Positions 11,236 to 23,980 of a DNA stretch of 64,000 nucleotides are shown here, piece after piece (positions within the stretch are counted from its first letter, which is position 1; every line of letters starts with the position of its first letter). The notes beneath the pieces were generated by a model that was given only the letters and a program-made list of their open reading frames with translations, did not search any database and was not told the DNA's origin. This DNA comes from Flaccisagitta enflata (taxonomy: Eukaryota; Chaetognatha; Sagittoidea; Aphragmophora): the NCBI GenBank assembly GCA_965153355.1, contig OZ231128.1, positions 32,178,001 through 32,242,000 of the forward strand. Direction: 5' to 3'. Made by a program: the position numbers and the translations under genes.

Positions 11236-12225
11236 CAGCGAGGCTGAAGCATCAGGAAAAGCCTTATTTTGAACGCGGTTTCCACTCTATTCATTGTTCC
11301 AAAAGAGAGAAACTAGCAGTATCAAAGGCTCTGCTATGAAGGCGGGGTCTGACTGAACTGTCTTGTCCCTTAACTATTGTAATAGCGAGTTAAAACACTG
11401 TTGCTGTGTTTTCACATTCAAGGAAAAAATTATAATAGTGGTTTATGCACAAACAAGGCCGGATACACAGCTACCCCAGTCTTGTGCGGGTGGGCTGCTG
11501 TTTATGACGGCGAGCATTTGATGGCAACATTTAGCGTTTCACCTTATTCTTTCAACTTTACTTAAATAACTATGATGCTACAAATTCTTTCATGAGACAA
11601 ATCGTTTCCAGAAACACTCTATGGGCATGTCTTTTTCATATGCTGACCTCAAAAGAACCTTCAAATCAGTAATTCACACAAGAAAAGGAAAGAAAATTGG
11701 AGGTCACAGGGAAGTTTTGCGTAGAATTATTATTTTATTGTCTCTATGAAAATTATATGACTTACTAATGAAGAGAAATTTTGCATTTTCAGAAACATAG
11801 CCTTCTCTGTAATCAATTTTGGAAGGCGGCTATGTTCTTCATTTTTGTATCTGTTAATTTTCTATGCAAAATTAAAATTTTCACGAGCCTCCTGTAAGTT
11901 GAAAAATATAAAATTTTGTATATTTTCTAATAATTATATTTAGTAAATCATAACTATAGTTGCTCTTTTGCCCTATTTGAATGCAAATTTAGCAATAAAA
12001 TATTAATTTAAATATTTTTCAATCATTCATTTTATATTATCTTTTATTTCGATTCTTAGGAAATTTTCGATTTTGTCTCCTGTTGACACTCTAAATCTTG
12101 CCTTTGGATGCTCGCCGTCTTATGTGTATGTGTGGGGGAGGGCATCATGCATGGAATGTGGATGGGGGTTGATCACCCCTGCCCACCCATCTGCAACAAT
12201 ATTACGACCCCACTTAACTTGTTTT
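11236..12225. other. AT-rich filler inside the inverted structure
   Basis: It contains a truncated short-element end at 11451-11500 ('aacaaggccggatacacagc') and otherwise unique AT-rich sequence. No coding signal was seen. Confidence 0.45.
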
Positions 12226-12414
12226 CAGTAGCGGCTCTACACCCCTCACTGTCGGTTGGTCAGTTGGTTGGTTGGTTGGTTGGTTAGTTGGTTGGTTGGT
12301 TGGTCCCCTTTTTGGGCAGCAGCCCCGAAGGGGCCCATGACCTATGCTTTCACACATAGGGAAAATTTTTCCTTCTTCTTCTTCTCCTTCTCCTCCGTCC
12401 ACCCTCTTCGAAGC

Positions 12415-12990
12415 TCATATCCTGGCCTTGGGGCCCAAAATCTTGCCTTGAGGCTCAAATCCTAGTCTCAAAGCCCAAATTCTAGCCTCAAGGCCCAAAT
12501 CCTAGCCTCATGGCTCAAATCCCAACCTTAAGGCTCAAATCTAAACCTTGCGGCTCAAATCCCAACCTTGAGGCTCAAGTCACAGTCTAGAGGCCCATAT
12601 CCTAGCCTCAAGGCTCACAATCCAGCCTCAAGGCTCAAATCCCAGCCTAAAGCCTCAAATCCCAGCCTTGAGGCTCAAATCACAGCCTCATGACTCAAAT
12701 CCCAGCCTAAAACCTCAAATCTCAGCCTCAAGCTTCAAATTCCAGCCTCAAACTTCAAATCCCAGCCTCGAGGCTCAAGTAACAGTCTCATGGCTTAAAT
12801 CACAGCCTAGAGACTCAAAACCCAGCCTCCAGGCTCATATCCCAGCCTAAGGCCTCAAATCCAAGCCTCAAGCCTCAAGCTCCAGCCTTGAGGCTCAAAT
12901 CGCAGCCTTAAGGCTCAAATCACAGCGTCATGGCTCAACTCACTGCCTTGAGGCTCAAATCCCATTATTGATGCTGAAATTCAATCCTAG
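12415..12990. repeat. Array of ~20-21 bp units (aaatcccagcctcaaggctc)
   Basis: At least 27 diverged units with consensus close to AAATCCCAGCCTCAAGGCTC. The array follows the GC-rich module at 12308-12360 (gggcagcagccccgaagggg...cacacatagggaaaat). The same module order, head hairpin then unit array, occurs at 22996-23345. Confidence 0.85.
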
Positions 12991-13079
12991 AGCTTCAAAA
13001 TTTACTAAGCATAGGTCATACACCCACATATACTCACCTAGGGGCAATGGGTACCGCACTGACCATCTAATGCTTTTTG

Positions 13080-13480
13080 GGCAGCGGCCCCAAAGGGGAC
13101 AAAGTCCTGTAGAACACAGGGGGACTTTTGTTTGTCATTCCGTCCGTCCGTTTGTCCATTTGGCCCCCCCAGGCCCTCTCAAGCCTGAAATCTGCCCTCT
13201 CAGGCCTGAAATTTACCCTCTCAGGCCTGAAATCTGCCCTCTCAGGCCTTAAATCTGCCCTCTCAGGCCTGAAATCTGCCCTCTCAGGCCTTGAATCTGC
13301 CCTCTCAGGCCTTGAATCTGCCCTCTCAGGCCTGAAATCTGCCCTCTCAGGCCTGAAATATGTCCTCTCAGGCCTGAAATCTGCCCTCACAGATTCAAGG
13401 CCTGAGAGGGCAGATTTTAGGCCTGAGAGGGTAAATTTCAGGCCTAAGAGGGCAGATTTTGGGCCTGCGAGGGCCTGGGG
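13080..13480. repeat. Array of 21 bp units, partly inverted
   Basis: The head module (13080-13125) is followed by about ten near-identical units of AGGCCTGAAATCTGCCCTCTC. The array then switches strand at about 13395 ('agattcaaggcctgagagggcag'), forming a hairpin that pairs the end of the array with its body. Confidence 0.85.
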
Positions 13481-13611
13481 GGAACGGACGGACAAAATGA
13501 CGAACGAAAGTCCCCCTGACAGTCTGTCCCCCTGGAGTCTCAAGTCTGCAGTGTCAGGCCTGATTTTGGCCCTCTTGAGCCCTCAAATTAGCCCTTTCAG
13601 ACTTCAATTTA

Positions 13612-14350
13612 CACCGTCTTTAAATCGAAATGGCAAATAGTAAACCTTTGTAGCTCCAAAACTACTAGCCTGAAAACCTTCAAATTTTCAGTGAATGTTG
13701 GTAACAACTGACCATTTTGTCATGTCCAAACTCGGATTTTGATACTGAATAGTTTGGGGTCAGTAAAACAAACAAAATATGCCCAATTTTCAGGGCTGAA
13801 TTTTTTTTCTTGATTTATTTGAAAAGACTTGTCTTTATCAATGTACAGATGTCAAAAAATTGAGCTAGAACTCCGGGGTTGGTCTCAAATGATAGGAAAT
13901 TTTTCAGAGATTACAAATCTACCTAAAAAATTGAAAAAAGTTGGATATAGATTGAGGTTATCATTGGTTTTTGGCAATCATTGCTAAAATCCAGACTGGC
14001 AATCATTTGAAAATCATTCAAATCTTCATGAATACGATAAAATAATGAAATTTTCTAGCAGAACTTATATTCACGATTTGTAACTCTTCATTTAAGACCA
14101 ACCCCAGGGTTCAAGCATTAAAAATCAAAGATTCTTCCAAGTATAGCTGGGACAAATTGTTTTTTTTCCATAAAATTGATAGCTTTTCATTGCTTTAATG
14201 ACCCCCAACCTATTCAGTTATAAAATCTGAGTTTTGGCATGACAAAATGGTCAGTTGTTACTAACATTCACTGAAAATTTGAAGGCTCTTGGGCTGGTAG
14301 TTTTGGAGCTACAAGGGTTTACTATTTGCCATTTCGATTTAAAGACGGTG
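13612..14350. mobile_element. 0.74 kb foldback element flanked by TA
   Basis: The termini are TA-CACCGTCTTTAAATCGAAAT on the left and the exact inverse followed by TA on the right. Inverse pairing continues through 'ggcaaatagtaaacc', 'tagctccaaaactac', 'aacaactgaccattttg' and 'gaatagtttggggtca', covering roughly 150 bp per arm. The loop is AT-rich. There is no coding capacity. Confidence 0.8.
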
Positions 14351-14879
14351 TAGCTCTCTAGAGCTCAAATCAGCTCTCCAGACCTCATATCTTCCCTCAA
14401 GACCTCAAATCCGCCCTCCAGGCCTCAAATCAACTCTTCAGGCCTCAAACATGTCTTCAAATTTGCCGTCAAGCCTGCCCCCCAAACCTCAAATCTACTC
14501 TGTTGGACTAAATTTGGCCATCCCGACATCAAATCAACCTCAGGATGTCACGAAAGTCACCCCTGTGTCCTACAGGACATCGGTCCTTGGGGGCCGCTGC
14601 CCTGCTCTCACTCCACTACTTCACTTGATCACTCCATGCAGGGCATAGGGTACCGCTGACTATGTGCGATCCTTGGATGACTATTCCCTCATGTCATTCT
14701 AAGTCATTCTTGGTTTTTTTTTAGTCCTTCTAACTAAGGTCATTTTCTTTCCAATTAAGTCATTTTATATCTCCTTAAAGCCAATTACATTCACCTATGT
14801 CATTTTAATCATTTATATTATTTATGTCACTTTTAATTTAATCAAAAACGCCAAATTAAGAACGTTTCAACACTTGAAT

Positions 14880-15097
14880 TGAAACTGGTGGGTTTGAAGG
14901 CTTGAATCAATACTGGTGGGGTTCAAGGCTTGAATTGATACTAGTGGGTTTCAAGGCTTAAATTGAAACTGGTAGGTTTTAAGGCTAGAATTGAAACAAG
15001 AGGGTTTCAAGATTTTAATATTGAAATGGTGGCGTTTAAAGTCTTGAATCAAAACTGGTGGGCTTTAAGGCTTGAATTCAAACTGGTGGGTTTAAAG
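14880..15097. repeat. Tandem array, ~33 bp unit (gaaactggtgggtttaaggcttgaattc)
   Basis: Diverged units repeat up to 15097 and resume at 17306 with the same unit. This shows that the DNA in between was inserted into the array. Confidence 0.85.
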
Positions 15098-15100
15098 TAG

Positions 15101-15345
15101 TGATGTGGAAGCGGAAGCGGAAGCGGAAGCGGAAACGGGTGGAAGCGGCACTTTCTCACTGGAAGCGGAAGCGGAAGCGGTTTTTAGAATCTCAGTGGAA
15201 GCGGAAGCGGAAGCGGAAGCGGTTTTTAAAAATTTGGTGGAAGCGGAAGCGGAAGCGGAAATTAAAAATTCAATGGAAGCGGAAGCGGAAGCGGAAGCAC
15301 ATACAGTGGAAGCGGAAGCGGAAGCGTTGAAAGCTTCCGCTTCCA
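15101..15345. repeat. (GGAAGC)n hexanucleotide array
   Basis: GGAAGC units occur in blocks separated by short AT-rich spacers (tttttaaaaattt). They continue the terminal sequence of the hAT-like element inward. A matching array is at 17064-17275. Confidence 0.9.
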
Positions 15346-15930
15346 CTTATACACATTATCAGGCTTGAGCAATTGTATAAGGTAATAGGATTAAGAAATT
15401 CTTGTATATTTGGTTTTCCCAATATATATAACCAATTTTGTAATTTTCAATATACAATGCAATAATAAAAAAATAGTAATGAAAAAATCAAGGAGGAGTA
15501 AAAAAAAAAAACAGTTAGATGAATAAGCATTCAAGATTCTGAGAACAGAAGAAGTAAATGTGATAAATAAGAAAAAGAAGACGAAGAAAAAGAAGATAAG
15601 GATTAAATGAAAGTGAAAGTGGGTAAAGGATAAAAAAAAGGAAGAGGAAGAGGAAATTGTGTGAGTCTAAGTGACTGAAAAAAAAGGAGAAGAGGAGGAA
15701 AAATTTGAGGAGTAGGAGGAGGAAAAAGAAGAAGAAAAAATAGTAAAAATTTTAGTGAGTATAGAATAAGAGAGAGGAAGAAGAAGAGTTTGAGTGAGTG
15801 AAAGAAAAAGAAGAGGAGGAGGAAGAAGAAGTATGCACATCTGATAAGGAGACAGTGAAAAGCTAGAGTATCAAGGGATGAAGAAGAGGATAAAAGAAAT
15901 AGAAATGTAGATAAAAAAAAGAGAGAGAGA

Positions 15931-16366
<436 letters not shown>

Positions 16367-16420
16367 AAGAAAAAAAAAAAAAAAGAAAGAAACAAAAACC
16401 AAGAAAGAGAGATAGAGAGA

Positions 16421-16640
16421 AACAAGGCCAGATACACGGCTACCCTAGTGGCGTGTAGATGGGCAGGGGCAGTGATGGAGAAGGTCACTGACGCATTTAG
16501 GCAGGAGTAGTGAGCTCAAAATGCTCAGAAATGCCAATAAAGTAAAAGGGGGACCGACCGATCGACCAACCAACGGATGGATGGACGGACGGACAGACGG
16601 ACAAAGCGGGGTGTAGAGTCGCGTAGCACGCGACTAAAAA
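16421..16640 (-). mobile_element. Short hairpin-ended element, CGCGAC subfamily, inserted in GA repeat
   Basis: It starts AACAAGGCCAGATACACGGC and ends GTCGCGTAGCACGCGAC-TAAAAA, with GA-rich sequence on both sides. The insertion boundaries are therefore well defined. Confidence 0.88.
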
Positions 16641-16716
16641 AGAAAGAGAGAGAGGGAGAAAGAGAGAGATAAAAAGAGAAAGAGAGAAAGACGGAGAGAG
16701 AAAGAAAGAGAAAAAA

Positions 16717-16860
<144 letters not shown>

Positions 16861-17063
16861 ATTTCTACCAACTACTTTTTTTTTTAATTGTCATATAAAT
16901 TTTATATCTATAGTAAAGGGTTTTTATGTATGTATGATAACTATATTTTTCCATTGGAAAGATATTTGTTTTTATTACTCAGGATTTTTGTGAATCAAGT
17001 ATTATTGAAATTGAAGTTCTTCTATGTTATAAGATTAGATAAAATAATATAGACTTTGTGATG

Positions 17064-17275
17064 TGGTAATGGAAGCAGAAGCGGAAGCTGGAAGCGAAGC
17101 GAAGGAAGCGGGAAAAAAATTGAAATGGAAGAAGTGGAAGGAAAGCTTTAAAATATTTTTAGATGGAAGTGGAAGCGGAAGCGAAGCAGAAGCGGAAGGA
17201 AAAAATTTCTGAATGGAAGCGGAAGCGGAAGCAGAAGCGAAAAAAATTTTTAAAATGGAAGCGGAAGTGGAAGCG
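17064..17275. repeat. Degenerate (GGAAGC)n array
   Basis: The same hexamer and strand as the array at 15101-15345, more diverged, adjoining the right terminus of the hAT-like element. Confidence 0.85.
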
Positions 17276-18039
17276 GTCCAAAAATTTGGCGCTTCCACAT
17301 CACTAGTTTAAAGGCTTGAATTCAAACTGGTCGGTTATAAGGCTTGAATTCAAATTGGTGGGTTCCAAGGATTGAACGGAAATTGGTGGATTTGAAAGCT
17401 ATTATTGAAACTGGTGGAGTCAGGGCAATAAAACTATCAACGTCCCGCACACCACTCATAGGTGTTGGCCTTGTTATGATTTTATCTGCCATTTCTAAAC
17501 AATTGAAGCTACATAAACCAGGTTTTTGAGAAAAATTTCTAGCCACTATGGAAGCCAAGATATCTTATGTGAAAGAGGCTCTGCATTTTCACATTCTACT
17601 ACCCTCATTTTTATCCTCATGGGTAGAGTCAACAGTCAGAATCATAGCAATGATATTATCAGCGTTTTTTCCATAAAATTCCAAATCAGTTTGCCATGAA
17701 ACTATAAAAAACTTACTCAGGGCTAGAAAAATACCTACTACTACCACTTAGACAGGCAATTTGAGCAATTTCAATACACCACCGGAAGCACAATTGTTGA
17801 GAGTCAATTTCAGGGCAACTGTACTTTTGTTTAACCCTGAGATATTAAGGTTGTTCGATTTCATAGAAAACCCGACCACCTATTGGTCATCGTTGTGAAA
17901 CACCAGCAAGACTTATCTCTTGAGTTTAGTCAAAAATCCCCGCTGTTGAATAACCTGTTTTTAGTTGCGTGCACGCGACTCTACAACCCGCTTTGTCCGT
18001 CGGTTGGTCGGTCACACTTTACTTTTTTTATCAATTTTA

Positions 18040-18420
18040 TTTCTTTAAGTCATTTTTAGTCATTCTAAGGTATTCTAAATCATTCCAAGTCATTCTAAGT
18101 CATTTTATGTCATTTTTGACATTTTAGTCAATATAGTCCTTTTCATCATTTTAAGTCATTTTAAGTCATTTTAAGTTATTTCAAGTAATTTCAAGTGATT
18201 TTAAGTCATTTCAAGTGATTTTAGGGCATTTTAAGTCATTCCAAGTCATTTTAAGTCATTATTGTCATTTTATTCAATATAATTCTTTCCATCATTTTAA
18301 GTCATTTTAAGTCATTTTATGTCATTATAAGTTACTTCAAGTCATTTTAAGTCATTTTTAGTCATTCTAAGTCATTTTAAGTTATTCTCAGTCACTTTTG
18401 TCATTTTAGTCAATATAGTC
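18040..18420. repeat. Array of 10-11 bp units (AAGTCATTTT)
   Basis: Unit AAGTCATTTTA with variants, repeated more than 30 times. Confidence 0.9.
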
Positions 18421-18424
18421 ACTT

Positions 18425-19150
18425 CACTTTTTATTTACATAATTACAGGTTATTATAGGTAATTATGCAATTTTGGGTAATCATAGGTAATTGTGGGTCA
18501 TTTTGCAATTATAGGTAATCATAGGTCATTGTAGGTTATTATAGGTCGTTATGTAATTATAGGTCATTATAGGTGATTATAGGTTATTATGCAATTATAG
18601 GTCATTATTGGTAATTATAGGTCAGTATGTAATCATAGGTAATCATAGGTAATAATAGGTAATTATAGGTCATTATTGGTTATTATAGGTAATTACAGGT
18701 AATTATAGGTCATTATGTAATTATTGGTAATTATAGGTCATTATGCAATGGTAGGTCATTATTGGTAATTATAGGTCATTATGCAATTATAGATAATTAT
18801 AGGTAATTAAAGGTAATTATAGATCATAATAGGGAATTGTAGGTCATTATGTAATTATAGGTAATTATAGGTCATTTTAGATAATTATAGGTATTAACAG
18901 GTCATTATGAAGTTATGGGTAATTATAGGTAATCAAAGGTCATTAAAGGTAATTATAGGTCATTATATGATTATAGGTTATTACAGGTAATCATAGGTCA
19001 TTATAGGTAATTATACGTCAATAGACAATTATAGGTAATTATAGGTCATTATTCAATTATAGGTAATTATAGCTAATTATAGGTAATTATAGGTAATTAT
19101 AGGTCATTAGGCAATCATAGGCAATTATGGGTAATCATAGGTCATTATAG
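18425..19150. repeat. Array of ~10-11 bp units (AGGTAATTAT / AGGTCATTAT)
   Basis: Around 65 alternating units. The array resumes at 21883 after the inserted foldback element. Confidence 0.9.
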
Positions 19151-19152
19151 TA

Positions 19153-21880
19153 AAAAATCTCAGGATTACAGTACGAGAATCAAAGAACTGGGTAACTGGA
19201 GGGAAGCCATATCTGTAAAACGGCTAGGATTCATGATCAAATTTTTTACCACAAAATGCACCTATAGGTGTACTATGTTGTTTAAGGTTTTGGAGCCATT
19301 CCAACAAATTCATTTTTTTTTTTGTCCAAAAATTTTTTTTCTGTTTTTGGCTGATTTTGACCACAAAAATCACACTAAAAAAATATTCTTTCACATGTAT
19401 ATTAGTTAGATGCGTTAACACAAATTTCATTTTTTGTTGGGGATTTTCCGCCAATTTTTGTGGCTATGGCACCCAAAACTCAAAAAACACAAAAAGTGGG
19501 ATATTTCCTAAGATTTTCAACAAAATCCCTTGATTTTTGGTGTGGTAGTAGTTTTAGGATTCACTAATAAGTGTGCAAAATTTCAGTTCTTAAAATGAAT
19601 TTTTGATACAGTTATGAAATTTTAAATTTTTCACAAAATGCAATGTAGGACGTTTTTGGGTCAAAATTTTTTTTTTCAAATAAAAAAATTTGGCAATTGT
19701 TATTTTTTGATAAGATAAATAACAAATTAAGAGTTTCTAAAAAAAAATTTGAACTAGCCCTCTTAGAAAAAAAAATTTTTCTCAAAATTTGTGAAAATGA
19801 CCCATTTTTTGAAGATGAATAAAAACTGTTCCTGTCATCCGATCATCTTCATTTTTGGTGGAGTTGTTACCTGTTATCTACCCTAACTTCACCTAAAATT
19901 TGAGCTCACTGCGACTAACGGTTGCGGAGATATTGACGTTCAAAGTTACTTTGTCAGAGCAAAATCAGCAAAATTGACATTTTGGCCATTTTTGAGCTTT
20001 TATAAAATTGTATTTTTTCCTTCACACACCTCCATTTTGGCTGAAGTTACTCATGTTTATGCAAATATTCATATTCCAAAATTTCACACTTGTCAGTTAA
20101 GCCGTTTTACAGTTATGGTGGTCCAAAGTTTCAAAAAATGCAAATTTTTCAACAAAAACTACTGTGAAAATTTTTCAAAAAAATTGAAAAAAAAGTTTTC
20201 ATCAGGGTTTTTGAGTTGGGAAAATAAAATGATTTCTAATTTTTTGGACCCCCCCTTTGGAGACCTTTTTTTGAAAAATTTTCGCTGATTTTTCCGCCTA
20301 AGATTTGATTGAAAAATTTGCATTTTTTGAAACTTTGGACCACCATAACTGTAAAACGGCTTGACTGACAAGTGTGAAATTTTGCAATATGAATATATGC
20401 ATAAAAATGATTAACTTCAGCCAAAATGGAGGTGTGTGAAGGAAAAAATACAATTTTATAAAAGCTCAAAAATGGCCAAAATGTCAATTTTGCTGATTTT
20501 GCTCTGACAAAGTAACTTTGAACGTCAATATCTCTGCAACCGTTAGTCGCAGTGAGCTCAAATTTTAGGTGAAGTTAGGGTAGATAACAGGTAACAACTC
20601 CACCAAAAATGAAGATGATTGGATGACAGGAACAGTTTTTATTCAACTTCAAAAAATGGGTCATTTTCACAAATTTTGAGAAAAAAATTTTTTTAATAAG
20701 AGGGCTAGTTCAAAATTTTTTTTAGAAACTCATAATTTGTTATTTATTTTATCAAAAAATACCAATTGGCAAAATTTTTTATTTGAAAAAAAAAATTTTG
20801 ACCAAAAATCGTCCTACATTGCATTTTGTGAAAAATTTAAAATTTCATAACTGTATCAAAAATTCATTTTAAGAACTGAAATTTTGCACACTTATTAGTG
20901 AATCCTAAAACTACTACCACACCAAAAATCAAGGGATTTTGTTGAAAATCTTAGGAAATATCCCACTTTTTGTGTTTTTTGAGTTTTGGGTGCCATAGCC
21001 ACAAAAATTGGCGGAAAATCCCCAACAAAAAATGAAATTTGTGTTAACGCATCTAACTAATATACATGTGAAAGAATATTTTTTTAGTGTGATTTTTGTG
21101 GTCAAAATCAGCCAAAAACAGAAAAAAAATTTTTGGACAAAAAAAAAATGAATTTGTTGGAATGGCTCCAAAACCTTAAACAACATAGTACACCTATAGG
21201 TGCATTTGTGGTAAAAAATTTGATCATGAATCCTAGCTGTTTTACAGATATGGCTTCCTCCAGTTACCCAGTTCTTTGATTCTCATACAAATTGTGGGAT
21301 TTTATCGTCCATCCTATTTATACAATTTGATCTTTGGAATTAAATGCAGTCAAAATGGTCTCAGGTCAATTTCGACATATAATACATTCAAGTCAAAAAT
21401 ACTATATTAGGTCAAATTTTCAAAATTGGAAATTTGTCAATCTGATTGCAGATTCAAAATCCTTGCAAAAAACTGTGTGAAGAGAGTGTCTTTCTTTTTT
21501 CAAAATTTTGATTAGAACATAGTCAAAATTAACATTAACCGTCAAAATTAGGCCGAATTTAGACAAAAGAGCAATTTTACTCTATTTTGGATGTTTAACG
21601 CTAATTTTGACTATGTTCCAATCATAATTTCAAAAAATGAAAGATACTTTCTTTTTATAGTTTTTTCCAAGGATTTTGAATCTGCAATCAGATTGACAAA
21701 TTTTCAATTTTGAAAATTTGACCTTATATAGTATTTTGACCTGAGAAATGTAGCCGTAGCCTATCGAAATATTGACCTGAGACCATTTCTGACTGCAGAT
21801 TTGGATTCCTTGGGTCAAAATTGGTCTAATACAGGATGGACGGTAAAATCCCCCAATTTTGACATAATCCTGAGATTTTT
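19153..21880. mobile_element. 2.7 kb foldback insertion with two successive giant palindromes, TA flanks
   Basis: The outer ends are TA-AAAAATCTCAGGATTA and the inverse TAATCCTGAGATTTTT-TA, set in identical flanks GTCATTATAG on both sides. Inside are two hairpins. The first has arms 19175-20152 and 20309-21284 (about 975 bp each, nearly identical) around a 156 bp loop. The second spans about 21300-21860 with arms of about 250 bp (for example 'tgcagtcaaaatggtctcag' near 21350 against its inverse near 21780). Both arms of the first hairpin yield the same peptide frame on opposite strands, so those frames are palindrome shadows. Confidence 0.8.
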
Positions 21881-21882
21881 TA

Positions 21883-22100
21883 GTCATTATAGGTCATTAT
21901 GTTATGAAAGGTAGTTATGGGTAATTATGGGTAATCATAGGTCATTATAGGTAGTTATTGGTCCATATGCAATTATAGGTAATCATAGGTCTTTGTAGGT
22001 ACTTATAGGTCACTATTTGACTATGGGTAATTATTGGTAATTACAGGTAATTATAGGTCATTATAGGCAATACTAGGTCAATAGGTAATTACAGTCATTA
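21883..22100. repeat. Continuation of the AGGTAATTAT array
   Basis: The same unit as 18425-19150, lying to the right of the foldback insertion. Confidence 0.88.
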
Positions 22101-22186
22101 TTGTCATTACAGGAAATAACGTACTTATATAATTAGGCGATTATGTAAGAAAGTCTCGCACGCGACTTATAGGTGTTGGCCTTGTT

Positions 22187-22975
22187 TTATAAAATCCGGG
22201 AAACAACAATTTTTGCACATTTTTTAGGTCGGGAAAACCCTTGGGCTGTACGAGCCTGAGGTGGGACATACATTCAAATATTTGACTCTAGTCTAAGCTT
22301 GTATACAATCTTGGAAAAAAGTATACCGACACCTAGGCAATTTATTCATTATTTTCATAAGCAGGCGTGCATTTTTTTCTTTCCTTCCGAGTAACTTACA
22401 TTTCCCCCTAGGATTTTCCGACTTGTCAAACTGCCTCAATCCTGTTTTACTTCACGTTTACCAACCCTGAGTTAAAAAGGGATGGAAATGATTTTATCAT
22501 CAATAATCTAATTTGCATAATGTAGTTTAGGATTTTCTGTTTTTGAAACAACAAATATTTAGACTTTACTTAATTGGAATAAAAGCAAACTATCAATATG
22601 CTGCTTTAACAATATGAAGAGATGATAGTAAGACTTAACATATGCAAAAGAATTATACTGGTTTCATTTGTTGTGAAGGTTTATAAAAACAGATGTATGC
22701 AATGCATCTTTTAAATATGAAAAAAACCCATTTGAATAGAAATGCAAGTGTCGCTTTTTTCTAAGCCACATGACTATGTTCCTCAATGAGGGAGGGCAAA
22801 GATAGTGGTTGCTCTGTAGTCTATGGTAGGGATGCGCTTAACCTTTTTATTGCTTAGAATGAAATTATGTCGGCAAGATTAGAATCAGGTTGCATATCCA
22901 TTAAATTATCAAGAAAACATCAATGAGACATTTGTGATACATTCTTTGAGTTTTGTGAACATCAAAATGTTTCAT
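22187..22975. other. Intron sequence, nothing recognised
   Basis: Unique AT-rich sequence with no array, hairpin or coding signal that I can support. Confidence 0.5.
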
Positions 22976-22995
22976 CAATTGCATTGATATGCTTT

Positions 22996-23398
22996 TGGGC
23001 AGCGGCCCCGAAGGGGCCGATGACCTATGCTTTCACATAGGGGAAATTTCTCCTCCTCCAGTGTACCCCCCCCTCCCCCCACTTAAATCCTGGTCTCGAG
23101 GCTCAATCCCAGTCTCAAGGTTCAAATCCCAGTCTCAAGGCTCAAATCCCAATCTCAAGGCTCGAATCCCAGTCTTGAGTCTCAAATCCCAGTTTTGAGG
23201 CTCAAATCCAAGTCTCCAGACTCAAATCCCAGTCCCAAGGCTCAAATCCCAGTCTCGAGGCTCAAATCCTAGTCTCAAGACTCAAATCCTTGCCTCAAGG
23301 CTTCAATCCCAGCCCCGAGCCTCACATCCCAGTTGGAGGCTCACAACCCAGCTGCAATAAAAACAGCATAGGTCATCGGCCCCTTCGGGGCCGCTGCC
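22996..23398. repeat. Unit array bounded by inverted GC-rich hairpin modules
   Basis: The left module GGGCAGCGGCCCCGAAGGGG (22996) is followed by a cccag-tctcaaggctcaaat array (23085-23345, about 20 bp units). The same module is inverted at the right (23366-23398). Each module can itself fold, and the two can also pair with each other. Confidence 0.8.
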
Positions 23399-23980
23399 CC
23401 TCTAACCACCCCGCACCCACATGAACTCACATAGGGGCAACGGGTACCGCTGACCATCTAACGCTTTTGCGACTATTTTAGATGTATTTTGAAGTAGAAT
23501 GACACAGTCTCCTTTCATAACTTGAAAGCAAATTTTTTTAAGCCCACCTCAATGGTGTGTGCTCCCTTCTCTATAGCTGTCTCCAAAACACTATCTAACA
23601 CAACCCCAGGTTAAGAGAGCGTAAGGACATTCCATGACTACCCTTTGGCATCACATAAGCAGCAAGAATTTCCTAAAATAGTTGAAAAAATTTTTTCTGT
23701 CAAGTGTGGTAACTGACAGGAAATAAATTGTAATTTTTCTGCCATTTTGCGTTTGGAGTAGCAATCTTGTTTTACTTGTCATTTCTAAATGAATTGAGAT
23801 AGAAGAACGCGGTTGGTGGCATTGGCTCAGAAATTTGATGTAGTTTCAGAATCTCACCAATATGGATTTCTTGTTTTAAGCAGATATATGGCCCATTATG
23901 CTTGCCGACAAACATATGTTCTAGATAGTAGTTGGTAAGAGCTTTGATGGGTAATCCTATGAATAACAAATATGCTTTTG
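23399..23980. other. Intron sequence with a TTTCTAAA-type dispersed repeat
   Basis: Around 23765-23800 is 'cttgtcatttctaaatgaattgag'. A similar phrase recurs near 17480, 26350, 26565 and 61415, so it marks an older dispersed repeat family. No coding signal was seen. Confidence 0.45.

Larger units (their letters stand above)
10706..14680. repeat. 4 kb inverted-repeat structure with nested elements
   Basis: The left edge TCATCCAAGGATCGCACATG (10706) is inverted at the right edge ...ATGTGCGATCCTTGGATGA (to 14680). The inversion continues through 'gatcactccatgcagggc' and 'ctctcactccac', the GC-rich module, and degenerate 21 bp units (10840-11130 against 14360-14540). The terminal bases are not flanked by TA. 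The interior holds a partial short element (about 12225-12305), a long array (12415-12990), a second array (13185-13480) and the nested TA-flanked foldback at 13612-14350. Confidence 0.65.
17958..22186 (+). mobile_element. 4.2 kb array-bearing hairpin-ended element (long subfamily)
   Basis: It starts TTTTTAG with the stem GTTGCGTGCACGCGAC and 'ctctacaacccgctttgtcc' and ends CTCGCACGCGACTTATAGGTG-TTGGCCTTGTT. The interior is almost entirely arrays of 10-11 bp units: AAGTCATTTT at 18040-18420, then AGGTAATTAT/AGGTCATTAT at 18425-19150 and 21885-22100. The array is interrupted by a separate foldback insertion (19153-21880). The smaller relatives at 23981-25462, 51816-52064 and 56798-57059 share both ends and the AAGTCATTTT-type body. 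Confidence 0.75.

Noticed and set aside
12415-12990. Possible CRISPR array because of regular short repeats
   Set aside because: Units are contiguous, diverged and without unique spacers, in a eukaryotic context.
17322-17558. 78-codon minus frame and 61-codon plus frame
   Set aside because: They overlap the 33 bp tandem array and intron sequence; no motif or splice context.
19224-21186. Several open frames of 70-104 codons, two starting with the same peptide MTFWPFLSFYKIV
   Set aside because: They come from the two arms of one palindrome on opposite strands, so they are shadows of the foldback element.
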